Source: Haemophilus paraphrohaemolyticus
Lineage (GTDB): Bacteria > Pseudomonadota > Gammaproteobacteria > Enterobacterales > Pasteurellaceae
DNA: 64,000 nucleotides
NCBI RefSeq assembly: GCF_002015045.1
Contig: NZ_MUXX01000012.1
Coordinates: forward strand, 190,097-254,096
Direction: 5' to 3'
Shown piece after piece: positions 48,209 to 59,802 of the stretch. Within the stretch, counting starts at the first letter, position 1, and each line of letters starts with the position of its first letter. The notes below the pieces were generated by a model. The model saw only the letters and a program-made list of their open reading frames with translations, searched no databases and was not told the DNA's origin. Made by a program: the position numbers and the translations under genes.

Positions 48209-49372
48209 ATGAAAAAAACATTAGTTGCATTAACAGTAGCAGCATTAGCAGCAGCTTCAGCACAAGCGGTAACCGTAGTAGACGCAGATGGTACAAAAGT
48301 TGATTTCGACGGTTCATTACGTTTAATTGCTGAAAAGGGTAGCGTAAAAACTAATTATCATCAAGGTAAATGGGTTGATGGCACTCGCTATCAAGCAGGT
48401 TCAACAGGTAAAGTATCAAGCTCAGCATTACGTAACGCAGGCACACGTTTTGGTGTAACGGCTAAACACCAATTAGGTGAAGACTTCTATGCATTAGGTC
48501 GTTTAGAATTCCGTTTTGATAATACGGAATCACGCGACCAATTCGGTAGTTTATATGCTAAACGTGCGTACGTTGGTTTGGGTAGCAAAGCATATGGTAA
48601 CATCACTTTTGGTCGTCAAGTAACTATCGCAGATGACTTAAGCCAAACTAACGATTATGAATACGGTTTAATTCCAAAAGGTGGCTATATCCCAACTTCT
48701 GGTACTGGTGTAATCCGTTATGACTATAAAGGTATCGAAGGTTTACATGCTAGTGCAAACTACAACTTTGGTCAAAAACATAATGACAAAGGTAACCCTT
48801 TAAAAACAATTAAAGATGCACAAGGTAACGATACTGGTGTAGCAGATATTACTGGTAATATCAAAAATGCATACGGTGCAGGTGTTTTATTTGCACAAGA
48901 TAACTATGATGTTCGTTTCGCTTATGGTCACACAAACTATGAAACAGGTGTAGATAACAAAACTACCCGTAAAGATGGCTACTTAGCATCTGCAAGCTAT
49001 ACTTTAGGTGATTTCACTTTAATTGGTGACTTCGGTTATGCACACCAAAAAGCTGAAACAACAGCAGTGAAAACTAATAAATTCTATGTATCACCTGGTT
49101 TCGAATATCAAGTAATTCCAGCATCTAAAGTATATGGTAACTACTTATACGAACGTTCTAAATCAGAACAAAACTCTGTTGATACAGCAAAAAATATCAA
49201 ACACGGTTTTTTACTTGGCGTTGACTACAAATTCCACAAACAAGTGGTTGCATTCGTAGAAGGTAAATACGTTCGTACTAAAGACTACAATGTAAATGCT
49301 ACTGGTGGTTATGCTTTAAAAACTAAAGAAGCTGACAAAGCTATCGGTGTAGGTATGCGTGTATTCTGGTAA
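48209..49372 (+). CDS. Outer-membrane general porin (OmpP2-like)
   Basis: A 16-strand trimeric-type porin for passive diffusion of small solutes. A classic signal peptide (MKKTLVALTVAALAAASAQA) precedes a mature protein opening VTVVDADGTKVDFDGSLRL. Alternating beta-strand residues run throughout, and the C terminus is VGMRVFW, an outer-membrane insertion signal ending in Trp rather than the commoner Phe. I chose ATG 48209 (387 residues), with ribosome binding site AGGTGG, over the GTG at 48200. Upstream are a CRP-type site and a structured leader. Confidence 0.92.
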   Translation: MKKTLVALTVAALAAASAQAVTVVDADGTKVDFDGSLRLIAEKGSVKTNYHQGKWVDGTRYQAGSTGKVSSSALRNAGTRFGVTAKHQLGEDFYALGRLEFRFDNTESRDQFGSLYAKRAYVGLGSKAYGNITFGRQVTIADDLSQTNDYEYGLIPKGGYIPTSGTGVIRYDYKGIEGLHASANYNFGQKHNDKGNPLKTIKDAQGNDTGVADITGNIKNAYGAGVLFAQDNYDVRFAYGHTNYETGVDNKTTRKDGYLASASYTLGDFTLIGDFGYAHQKAETTAVKTNKFYVSPGFEYQVIPASKVYGNYLYERSKSEQNSVDTAKNIKHGFLLGVDYKFHKQVVAFVEGKYVRTKDYNVNATGGYALKTKEADKAIGVGMRVFW

Positions 49373-49401
49373 TCTCTGATTGCTTAGATTAAGTTAAAAA
49401 T

Positions 49402-49429
49402 AACCCCCGATCAGAAATGGTTGGGGGTT
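49402..49429. terminator. Terminator between porin and cmoA
   Basis: AACCCCCGA paired with TTGGGGGTT (one G-T pair), followed by TTGTTAT; the plus side ends the porin gene. Confidence 0.75.
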
Positions 49430-49451
49430 TTGTTATAGTATGATTGATGGG

Positions 49452-50977
<1,526 letters not shown>

Positions 50978-51091
50978 AAGTTATTCTTTTCACTAAAATT
51001 GAGTGATTTTTATCTACAAAAAGATCCTGAACTTGATTATAATGCCAAGCTATATTCGCTCAGTAAAATTCAAGTAAATTAAGGGGATAAG

Positions 51092-51676
51092 ATGAAAAAT
51101 ATCGAAATCGATGATGAATTATATCATTACATTGCGAGCAGAACACAATCAATTGGCGAAAGTGCCTCTGATATTTTGCGTCGTCTATTACGTTTACCTT
51201 CATCACCTCAGCCATTTGCACTGGTTCAGCAAAATGTGATTGATGAGCTCAAAGAAATGGCAAAACCAAAAGAGAAAAAACATTCGCACTACCATGAACC
51301 TTCTGTTAAGTTAGAAGTTAAGCGATCTTCTAATGAGCAGTTGGAGAAAGTGCTGAACTCAGCGTTATTTACTGAACCAGCAAAAGGCGTAGTGCGTTTT
51401 CTGAGATTGCTTGAGGCTTTATATAAACATAATCCTGATGCATTTGCAAAAGCAACAGAAATGGTAACGGGCAATTCAAGAACTTATTTTGCTAAAGATG
51501 AAGCTTCATTATTAAAGCACGGCAATAGCGTAAAAGCGAAACAAATTCCAAGCTCGCCATTTTGGGTGGTAACCAATAACAATACTAACCGTAAAGGTTT
51601 GATTGTCACTAATGTGATGAGTGAAATGGGGTTGCCTGAAAAATTGATTAAACGCGTGCAAGGTTTATTTGTTTAA
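51092..51676 (+). CDS. seqA: Replication initiation negative regulator SeqA
   Basis: Binds hemimethylated GATC sites behind the fork and sequesters the origin. The N-terminal oligomerisation domain (MKNIEIDDELYHYIASRTQSIGESASDILRRLL in overlapping pieces, residues 1-35) and the DNA-binding C terminus (FWVVTNNNTNRKG, GLPEKLIKRVQGLF) are present. The 194 residues are slightly longer than in E. coli. A TATAAT at 51038-51043 is the likely -10. It is 6 bases before menE. Its presence with mukBEF fits the known co-occurrence of SeqA, Dam and MukBEF. Confidence 0.96.
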   Translation: MKNIEIDDELYHYIASRTQSIGESASDILRRLLRLPSSPQPFALVQQNVIDELKEMAKPKEKKHSHYHEPSVKLEVKRSSNEQLEKVLNSALFTEPAKGVVRFLRLLEALYKHNPDAFAKATEMVTGNSRTYFAKDEASLLKHGNSVKAKQIPSSPFWVVTNNNTNRKGLIVTNVMSEMGLPEKLIKRVQGLFV

Positions 51677-51682
51677 ATTGCT

Positions 51683-53134
51683 ATGCTGAAATCTTCGCAT
51701 TTTTTTACCGCTTGTTGGGGAAATAAAGCAGGCGGGCAAGCAAGTGATAAGGCGAATGTTGAACGCATCGCTATTGTTTGGGAAAAAGGGAAAAGTGGCT
51801 TTTTCCCTTTTTTGCCTGAGCAAATTTGCTGGCAAGATTTTCACCATCTCATTGCTCAAACGGCGACTTTTCTCTCTTCTCAGCCCTCCTTTTTACAGGC
51901 TCAATTAATTGGCTATCAAGGCTCGCATCGCTTAATTGGGTTGCTCTGTTATTGTACGGTAATTGCTTTAAATAAGCAGATCTTAATGCTTAATCCTGCA
52001 TTTTCATCAGAACAAACAACGCAACTTTGCGAGCAATATGGCATTCAGTTTTTGATTACCGATCAGCTTTTTACAAATTTTGATGAAAATCTTACCGCTT
52101 GTGAATTGCCTGCTTTAGATTATGCCTCTCCTGCTACTTTAACGCTCACTTCTGGCTCATCAGGTTCGCCAAAAGCCGTGGTGCATAGCATCAAAAACCA
52201 TCTAGCGAATGCGGAAGGTGTGTGTAAATTACTCGATTTTAAACAAAGCGATAGCTGGCTACTGAGTTTGCCGTTGTTTCACGTTTCAGGGCAGGGGATT
52301 GTGTGGCGTTGGCTTTCACAAGGGGCAACGCTCTATGTGAATGAAGATAAAGCAGATTTTTTTAAGCTACTTTCTCAAGTTTCGCACGCCTCCCTTGTGC
52401 CCACCCAAATGCAACGTTATTTGGCATCAGCGGAACTTCACAAGCGGTCGAAAAAGCAAACTGTTTTGCTTGGTGGAGCTGCTATTCCTGCGGAATTAGT
52501 TCAACAAGCGAAAGTGCAGGGAATAACTACTTTTTCGGGGTATGGTATGACCGAAATGGCTTCGACGATTTGTGCTGTAAAAAATGAGTTAGGCAATGTG
52601 GGTAAGCCATTGAAAAGGCGGGAAGTCTGTTTGGTTGATAATGAAATCTGGGTAAAAGGCGATTGTTTAGCACTGGGTTATTGGCAAAAAAATGCCGAGA
52701 TTCGACCGCTTACCAATGCTCAAGGTTGGCTGCAAACGAAAGATCTTGGGCAGTGGAATGAGCAAGGTCATTTGATTGTTAAAGGTCGATTGGATAATAT
52801 GTTTATTTCGGGTGGGGAGAATATTCAGCCCGAAGAGGTAGAAAAAGTGTTGTTCGCTTCAGATTTACTCAGGCAGATTTTTATTGTACCGATTGCAGAT
52901 GTTGAGTTTGGAGAACGCCCTGTGGCGGTGGTGGATTTGCTCGAACCATTCTCAACACAAGCGGTCGAAAAACTACAAAAGTTTGCGACACAGCATTTAG
53001 AAAGATTTAAACACCCGATTTGCTACTTGCCGTTAGATGAAAATTTACAACAAGGTGGCATTAAAATTTCCAGACAACAACTAAAATCTGAGGTTGCCGT
53101 TAAACTAAGGCTCACCCGTAAGGATAATTTATGA
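51683..53134 (+). CDS. menE: o-Succinylbenzoate-CoA ligase
   Basis: AMP-forming ligase of menaquinone synthesis. The core motifs are LTLTSGSSGSPKAVVHS (about 149-165), the YGMTEMAS adenylation motif (about 288-295), and GRLDNMFISGGENIQPEEVE (about 370-389). Length 483. No other men gene is in the window; the family is scattered. It overlaps the next gene by 4 bases (ATGA) and contains two exact uptake signals and two inverted ones. Confidence 0.92.
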   Translation: MLKSSHFFTACWGNKAGGQASDKANVERIAIVWEKGKSGFFPFLPEQICWQDFHHLIAQTATFLSSQPSFLQAQLIGYQGSHRLIGLLCYCTVIALNKQILMLNPAFSSEQTTQLCEQYGIQFLITDQLFTNFDENLTACELPALDYASPATLTLTSGSSGSPKAVVHSIKNHLANAEGVCKLLDFKQSDSWLLSLPLFHVSGQGIVWRWLSQGATLYVNEDKADFFKLLSQVSHASLVPTQMQRYLASAELHKRSKKQTVLLGGAAIPAELVQQAKVQGITTFSGYGMTEMASTICAVKNELGNVGKPLKRREVCLVDNEIWVKGDCLALGYWQKNAEIRPLTNAQGWLQTKDLGQWNEQGHLIVKGRLDNMFISGGENIQPEEVEKVLFASDLLRQIFIVPIADVEFGERPVAVVDLLEPFSTQAVEKLQKFATQHLERFKHPICYLPLDENLQQGGIKISRQQLKSEVAVKLRLTRKDNL

Positions 53135-56100
53135 TGAAGAAATATTTTTTCGTTTTTGCTACGATGATTTTTGGTATTTCACTCGCACAAGCCGATTTAC
53201 CGAGTGAAAAAGCATTGCAGGCACAGATTGCAACGTTGCAAAAAGCGGAGCAAACCGATGCAACGAAAGCAACATTAAAAACCTTGCAAGATACTCAATC
53301 GTTGTTGGCTCAAATTGCGAAGCAGAAAGCGGATAATGAAGCGTTAAATAGTGAAATTGAACATTCCAAAGCGAGTTTAAAAAAGAGCCAAGACAATCTT
53401 ACCAAATTAAAAAATAGTACGGTGACAGTGCCGTCATTTGAACATATTTCGTTAGATGATTTGCAGGGGTTGCTTTCAGCTAAGCAAGATGCATTGAATA
53501 ATTTACAAACAGAAATGGCATCGCTAAATGGAAAATTAGTCATCCAAAATGCAGTGCCTGATAAAGCACAAACTGCTTTGAGTAACAATGTCACGCATAA
53601 GCAAGCAATTAATTCTGCTTTGTTAGGGGCAAACGTCAGTGATGAGCAAAAAGTGAATTTTACCACAGAATTGGCGTTGTTAGATTTACAAAATAGCTAC
53701 AACCAAACATTATTGCGAGGCAACGAAGATCTTTCGGCACTCTATAATAGTCAGCTGGAAGAGAAAAAATTACAACAGCAACAATTGCAAAATGAACTTG
53801 CTGCAATTCAGCAAGCGATTAGCGAAAAATTGATGCAGGCATCTAAAGTCAAAGTAGAGCAAGCAACGGAAACGCTTGAAAAAAATGTGAATGCGGAGAG
53901 CAATCCTGTGATTGTTCGAGCATTGGATTTTAATGCCAAAATGTCACAAGAATTGCTTGATCAAACCACCAAAATGAATGAGCTTTCGCAAGAAAATTTG
54001 CGTATTAAAGGTGTGTTGGATAACTTAGAGCAAACTCAACGTAACTTGGATGAGCAGATTAGTTCTTTGCAAGGCTCGCTTGTGCTTTCGCGTATTATCA
54101 ATAAGCAGCGTGCGGCTTTGCCACAAGATGAGATGATCAAAGGTTTGGCAGAACGTATTAATGAACTCCGTGTGAATATTTTTGATATGACTGAGTTCAA
54201 AGATAAAATTGCGGATCCTAAAAGTTATATTGCGAAGCTTGAAAAAGAGGAGAAAAACACTTTTACAGATGCTGAAAAGAAACAGCTAACGGAGATTTTA
54301 TCAGCTCGTACGAAAACTTTTGTGGAATTGATTAAATCGATGAATGCTCAGTTGAACTTGGCGATCAACATTGAACTGACACAGAAACAGGTTCAAACCA
54401 TCAGCGATGAGTTGCAACAAAAATTGCAACAGCAAAGCTTTTGGGTAAAAAGTAATAATGCGATTGATTTTGCGTGGTTTACGAAACTAGGCCCAACACT
54501 TGGATTTCAGTTAGAAGAGATTGGCAAACAGTTCGATTTTTCAAATTGGCGTGACAATGTGATTCCTGCCACATTCTTAATTGGTAGTTTATTATTGCTA
54601 ATTGGCTTGATTTTGCGTCAAAAAGAGAACATTAAACGCCAATTAACCGAGATCAATAACAGAATGAAATCGGTAGAAACCGATAGCCAATGGAATACAC
54701 CTAAAGCGATTCTTTTAACCACGATTTTATGCTTGCCAAGCACCTTTATGTTTTTAACGGTGTTTATTTTGGTGACTTACATCTGTTTCCAAGATCCACT
54801 TCCGATCTGGCCGTGGGGCTTAAAAATGGCGGGTTATTGGTTCTGCTTTGCCTTTATGATGGCAATTCTTCGTCCCCATGGCATTGGTTATCAGCATTTT
54901 GATATGCCACAAAAAAGTAATGAGTTGTTCTATAACATTCTAAAACGCTCAGTTTGGGTGATTGGTTTATTGTTGAATACCTCTATTTTTGCCAATGTGG
55001 AAACGGGCATTACGTATGATGTATTGGGCGAAATTATGACCATTACTGTTTTGGCAATGACAGTCTTTATTATCGCCCCTGGGTTTAGAAAAGCAATTTC
55101 AACGTATCAAAACACAGCAGAGGATATTCACGCACCCAAAGGAGCATTAAGTTTTGTGCGTTTGGTCTTGTTGCTGGCACCGATTGCGTTGATCGTGTTG
55201 ATTGTGATGGGGTATTACTACACATCATTAGTCATCATTGAACATCTGATTTCAACTTATTTTGCGGTAACTACTTGGATTATCGTGCGAAATGTATGTT
55301 ATCGTGGCTTTACGGTTTCTTCCCGCCGTTTAGCACATCGCCGTTTGCTTGAGAAAAAAGAGTCTTTAGCGAAACAGGCAAGCAATGAACAAGCGCATAA
55401 CTTCGGCGAAGAGGATGTACCATTCGAAATCAAAGCAGATGAAATGGCTGTGAGTGAAATCAAAAATCAGATGCTGAAAGTAACTGATTTTGTGCTCTGG
55501 GTTGGCTTATTTGCAGCGCTTTATTGGGTTTGGTCTGATCTTATTACCGTTGCATATTACTTAAAAGGCGTAACACTCTGGCAACAAAGTGTGACGACTG
55601 ACACGGGCGTGGTGATGGAATCGATTACCTTGCTTAATCTATTGGTTGCTCTAGTGATTATTGTGGTGACCTATGTGTTGATTAAGAACTTAAGTGGTTT
55701 ACTGGAAACGTTTGTTTTCCCGCATCTTTCGCTTTCTCAAGGTACGCCTTATACCATCAGTACCTTATTAACCTATTTATTAGTGGTGTTAGGGGCAGCT
55801 TTTGCCTTCTCAACCTTGGGAATGTCGTGGTCTAAGCTACAATGGCTCTTTACGGCATTATCGGTTGGTTTGGGTTTCGGTATGCAGGAAATTTTTGGGA
55901 ACTTTGTTTCAGGCATTATTATTTTATTTGAACGTCCTATTCGTGTTGGCGATATGATCACCATCGGTTCATTTAATGGAACAGTGTCGAAAATCCGTAT
56001 TCGAGCAACTACTTTAATCGACAATGACAAAAAAGAAGTGATTGTGCCAAACAAAGCTTTTATTACTGAACGCGTGGTGAACTGGGCATTAACCAATTCA

Positions 56101-56451
56101 ATGACTCGTTTAGTGATTAGTATCGGTGTAGCATATGGCTCAGATTTAGAGTTAGTGAAGAAATTATTGCTTCAAGCTGCCGAAGAAACTACTACAGTAG
56201 TTAAAGATCCTGCACCTATGGCATATTTCCTCTCCTTTGGGGCAAGCACATTAGATCACGAGTTGCGTGTTTATGTGGGGCAATTAAGCGAACGTATTCG
56301 CACCATTGACCAACTAAACCGCCGTATTAACGAACTTTTCGAACAGCACGGAATTGAAATTGCCTTTAATCAGTTGGATGTTTTTATCAAAAATCAAAAC
56401 ACCAATGAAGAAGTGAAATGGGCAACTGAAGATTTAACTGCAAGAAATTAG
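53131..56451 (+). CDS. MscS-family giant mechanosensitive channel, copy 1
   Basis: 1106 residues: signal peptide (ending about SLAQA, 22), a periplasmic coiled-coil domain (about 23-480), a run of about ten membrane segments (about 485-870), and a C-terminal MscS core. The core has the pore helix GLGFGMQEIFGNFVSG and the following ERPIRVGDMITIGSFNGTV beta domain. It resembles MscK/KefA and MscM (YjeP) of E. coli, which open under membrane tension in osmotic downshock. I cannot tell which subfamily from sequence alone. It overlaps menE by 4 bases and is followed 7 bases later by a paralogue. Confidence 0.92.
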   Translation: MMKKYFFVFATMIFGISLAQADLPSEKALQAQIATLQKAEQTDATKATLKTLQDTQSLLAQIAKQKADNEALNSEIEHSKASLKKSQDNLTKLKNSTVTVPSFEHISLDDLQGLLSAKQDALNNLQTEMASLNGKLVIQNAVPDKAQTALSNNVTHKQAINSALLGANVSDEQKVNFTTELALLDLQNSYNQTLLRGNEDLSALYNSQLEEKKLQQQQLQNELAAIQQAISEKLMQASKVKVEQATETLEKNVNAESNPVIVRALDFNAKMSQELLDQTTKMNELSQENLRIKGVLDNLEQTQRNLDEQISSLQGSLVLSRIINKQRAALPQDEMIKGLAERINELRVNIFDMTEFKDKIADPKSYIAKLEKEEKNTFTDAEKKQLTEILSARTKTFVELIKSMNAQLNLAINIELTQKQVQTISDELQQKLQQQSFWVKSNNAIDFAWFTKLGPTLGFQLEEIGKQFDFSNWRDNVIPATFLIGSLLLLIGLILRQKENIKRQLTEINNRMKSVETDSQWNTPKAILLTTILCLPSTFMFLTVFILVTYICFQDPLPIWPWGLKMAGYWFCFAFMMAILRPHGIGYQHFDMPQKSNELFYNILKRSVWVIGLLLNTSIFANVETGITYDVLGEIMTITVLAMTVFIIAPGFRKAISTYQNTAEDIHAPKGALSFVRLVLLLAPIALIVLIVMGYYYTSLVIIEHLISTYFAVTTWIIVRNVCYRGFTVSSRRLAHRRLLEKKESLAKQASNEQAHNFGEEDVPFEIKADEMAVSEIKNQMLKVTDFVLWVGLFAALYWVWSDLITVAYYLKGVTLWQQSVTTDTGVVMESITLLNLLVALVIIVVTYVLIKNLSGLLETFVFPHLSLSQGTPYTISTLLTYLLVVLGAAFAFSTLGMSWSKLQWLFTALSVGLGFGMQEIFGNFVSGIIILFERPIRVGDMITIGSFNGTVSKIRIRATTLIDNDKKEVIVPNKAFITERVVNWALTNSMTRLVISIGVAYGSDLELVKKLLLQAAEETTTVVKDPAPMAYFLSFGASTLDHELRVYVGQLSERIRTIDQLNRRINELFEQHGIEIAFNQLDVFIKNQNTNEEVKWATEDLTARN

Positions 56452-56458
56452 AATAAGC

Positions 56459-59400
56459 ATGTTTAAGAAAACCGCCATCATACTTTTTTTCTGTTTAGTT
56501 AGCCTCTCGCTTTTCTCCCATAAGGCTTGGGCAGAAGCGTCTCAAAACCGAGCGGAAGAGAGCGTAAGGCAGCAGATTAGTGCATTAAGATCGGGCACGT
56601 TAGAGACAGCGGAAACGAGTGCTCAAGATCAAAACTTGGAGTTAACCAAGCGTTTTAATGATCAAACCTTAAAGCAAAAGGCAGATATTGCGGCATTAGA
56701 AAAGCAGTTGCAAACCTTGCCTCAAGATCTCGCACAGGTGCAAAAACGGACAGAAGAGAATAAAAAAGAGACGAATGTGGTTTCAGCAAATAGCTTTAAT
56801 GTGCTTTCATTAGCCGATCTTATTAAGCAACAAGAGAGCATTGAAGCAGATTTGCAGAGTGTGCAGTCTCAGCTTTTAGCACTAGATGCCCAAATTTCGA
56901 ACGATCGTAACCTGCTTAAAAATAACCAACGTTTATTGGATGAAAATAGTGCACGGTTGCAAGAGATTAACCGTGTAAAAAGCTTGCCTCCACAGAGCCA
57001 TTTACCGAATGCAATGGAGCGCTGGGATGCTGAAATCCGTTTTATTGAAGAGAGCAATCGTTATAACAATTTACTCAGCAATAATGCAGAGCGATTGATT
57101 GCTTTTGATGAAGCAAAACGAAGCGAGGCGGCAGCACGTCAAGCGTTAATGCAAAAGCAGTTATCGGTGTTGCAAGAGGTGCTTAATACTAAGCGTTTAG
57201 AAGATTCCGAGCAAAAGGCAAAAGATGTCGCTAGTCAACGCATAGCAAGTAGCATTGAGAATTTCTTAATTACAGATGAGCTAGATCATAACAAAGAATT
57301 AAGCCAATTTTTGGTGCAACAAACTAAGAAATTAAACACGCTTTCGCATGACGATTTACGGATGCGAAATGTGTTGGAAAGCCTTACTCAAACGCAACGC
57401 AATATTGATGAGCAAATTAGCGCATTGCAAGGCACGCTTGTGCTTTCCAAGGTGATTAATAAGCAGAAACAAACGTTGCCTACCGAAAAAATCAACAACG
57501 ATTTAGCGAAATCGATTTCAAATGTGCGGGTTAATCTGTTTGAATATTCGCAACAACGCGATGAGCTTTATAACATTGACGATTATGTTCGAAACCTAAC
57601 GCATAATTTGGAGGAGCCTTTAACGAGTGAGGAAAATAGTGCGTTAAATAATATTCTCAAAGAGCGTCAAAAACTGCTCGATGAGATTATTAAGTCGTTA
57701 AATAGCCAGCTCAATCTTTCGATTACGATTGAAAATAACCAACGCCAAGCCTTGGCGATTGGCGATGCCCTGCAACGTAAACTACAACAGCAAAGTTTCT
57801 GGGTAAACAGCAATAATCCGATGGATTTTGCGTGGCTTAAGGCTTTTCCTGCGTTAGCATTTGCAGAAGTAGGTGTTTTGACCGATTATGTTGGGATTGA
57901 AAACGTACAGCCGAATTTATTATCTACGGTGTTGTTTACTTCTATTTTCTTGTTGATTGCATTACTTATCAATTGGAAAAAATCGGTAATAAAAGACCGC
58001 TTGGCAAGCCTTGCTTCACGAGTAAACACCCTGACTAACGATAGTCATTGGTTGACGCCAGAAGCGATGTTTTGGACAGTATTGTTGGCTTTACCAAGTA
58101 CGCTGATGTTTTTCACCGCTTATAATGCGATAGGTTTTCTTTTCTTTAACGACCCGATTGCAATTGGGCGTTGGGGTATGCGAGTAACGCTTTATTGGTG
58201 GTTCTTTGCGACGGTACTTTCATTACTTCGCCCAAATGGTTTAGCATTCCGTCATTTTGGCATGCCGCAAGAGAGTAACCGTATTTTCCAACGTATTATC
58301 AAGCAATCAATTTGGATTGTTGGTTTATTATTGGTGTCGTCTATTCCATCGCAAATTGATGAGATCGGTTATCTCAATGATGCCATTGGGCAGGTAATGT
58401 CGATTATTGCTTTGGCGCTTTGCCTTTTAGTGGTTCGTCCACTGCTAAACCGCGCGATTCGAGAATACCAAAAAGCGAAGAAAGAAGAGGGTGCAACGAA
58501 TACGAGTATCGGCTTGTTCCGACTATTACGCCTGATTTTAGTAATTGTGCCTATCTCATTGATTATTCTCATTATTTTAGGCTATTACTATACGGCGGTT
58601 TACCTCATTACGCACTTGCTTAATAGTTACTTTGTGATTTTGCTTTGGGTTTTTGGGCGTTATTTTGCGTATCGTTTTGTGGCAATTTCTGCCCGCCGTT
58701 TGGCATATCGTCGTTTGCAAGAAAAACGTCGTAAATTGCGCGAACAGGTATTAGAAAATAGCACTAAAGAAGAGACAAAAGAGGACGAAACGATCAAACT
58801 TTCGGTAGTGAACCAACAGATTTATCGTGTCACCGATTTGATTGGCTGGGTGGTGTTGTTTGCATCGCTTTATGTGATTTGGTCGGATCTGATTAGTGTT
58901 GCCTACTACCTTGATGGTGTGATTTTATGGGAAAGTAATGAGGGCAGTCAGGTTGAGTCAGTAACACTGCTTAACTTAATGCGTGCCTCGCTTTATGTAG
59001 TTGTTACCTATGTGTTGATTAAAAACATTGCGGGTATTTTGGAAGTGACGGTTTTCTCAAAAATGCACCTCTCCAAAGGCACACCTCAGACGATAATTAC
59101 TTTCTTAACCTACATTATTGTGATCTTCGGTAGCGTATCGGCATTTTCGGCATTGGGAATTTCGTGGACCAAAATTCAATGGATCTTTACCGCCCTTTCA
59201 GTTGGTTTGGGCTTCGGAGTGCGAGAGATTTTTGGTAGTTTCGTATCGGGCTCTATCTTGCTATTTGAACGCCCAATTCGCGTAGGCGATAAGGTAACAG
59301 TGGGGCAGTATACGGGGATTATCACGAAGATTCGCTTGCGTTCAACCACCTTGCTGAATTCGGAACATATGGAAGTGGTGTTACCAAACCAAGCGTTCGT

Positions 59401-59770
59401 GACTGATCGTTTTATTAACTGGACGTTGAATAATACTATCACTCGCTTACAAATTTTCTTTAAAGTGAGTTATGATACCGACCTTGACTTAATGCAACGA
59501 TTACTTCTTCAAGCAGTGAGCGAAGCACCGAAAGTGTTGAATGAGCCAAAAGTGGAAATCAATATGCTTCATTTTGGCGATAATGCATTAGAACATGAGT
59601 TGCTCGTGTTTGTGGGCGAATTGGGTGATCGCATAGAGACAATGAACTTCTTGCAATATCGCATCAATCAGCTATTTAGAGAAAATGACATCCGTTTGGC
59701 ACTCAATCAGCTTGATGTTCACTTGCATTCTGAAGATAATCAGACGACACAAGCGGTTAAAGTCTCATAG
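56459..59770 (+). CDS. MscS-family giant mechanosensitive channel, copy 2
   Basis: 1103 residues with the same architecture as copy 1: signal peptide (about 1-26), periplasmic coiled coil, membrane block, and MscS core (GLGFGVREIFGSFVSG, then ERPIRVGDKVTVGQYTGII). Shared blocks run through the whole length (for example NLDEQISSLQGSLVLS in copy 1 and NIDEQISALQGTLVLS in copy 2; KLQQQSFWV in both). They are tandem paralogues, clearly diverged. The 7-base gap and weak ribosome binding site suggest translational coupling. A uptake signal lies near the 3' end. Confidence 0.92.
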   Translation: MFKKTAIILFFCLVSLSLFSHKAWAEASQNRAEESVRQQISALRSGTLETAETSAQDQNLELTKRFNDQTLKQKADIAALEKQLQTLPQDLAQVQKRTEENKKETNVVSANSFNVLSLADLIKQQESIEADLQSVQSQLLALDAQISNDRNLLKNNQRLLDENSARLQEINRVKSLPPQSHLPNAMERWDAEIRFIEESNRYNNLLSNNAERLIAFDEAKRSEAAARQALMQKQLSVLQEVLNTKRLEDSEQKAKDVASQRIASSIENFLITDELDHNKELSQFLVQQTKKLNTLSHDDLRMRNVLESLTQTQRNIDEQISALQGTLVLSKVINKQKQTLPTEKINNDLAKSISNVRVNLFEYSQQRDELYNIDDYVRNLTHNLEEPLTSEENSALNNILKERQKLLDEIIKSLNSQLNLSITIENNQRQALAIGDALQRKLQQQSFWVNSNNPMDFAWLKAFPALAFAEVGVLTDYVGIENVQPNLLSTVLFTSIFLLIALLINWKKSVIKDRLASLASRVNTLTNDSHWLTPEAMFWTVLLALPSTLMFFTAYNAIGFLFFNDPIAIGRWGMRVTLYWWFFATVLSLLRPNGLAFRHFGMPQESNRIFQRIIKQSIWIVGLLLVSSIPSQIDEIGYLNDAIGQVMSIIALALCLLVVRPLLNRAIREYQKAKKEEGATNTSIGLFRLLRLILVIVPISLIILIILGYYYTAVYLITHLLNSYFVILLWVFGRYFAYRFVAISARRLAYRRLQEKRRKLREQVLENSTKEETKEDETIKLSVVNQQIYRVTDLIGWVVLFASLYVIWSDLISVAYYLDGVILWESNEGSQVESVTLLNLMRASLYVVVTYVLIKNIAGILEVTVFSKMHLSKGTPQTIITFLTYIIVIFGSVSAFSALGISWTKIQWIFTALSVGLGFGVREIFGSFVSGSILLFERPIRVGDKVTVGQYTGIITKIRLRSTTLLNSEHMEVVLPNQAFVTDRFINWTLNNTITRLQIFFKVSYDTDLDLMQRLLLQAVSEAPKVLNEPKVEINMLHFGDNALEHELLVFVGELGDRIETMNFLQYRINQLFRENDIRLALNQLDVHLHSEDNQTTQAVKVS

Positions 59771-59802
59771 AATTTTGCAAATAACAATAAAAGGAAAGCA
59801 AT

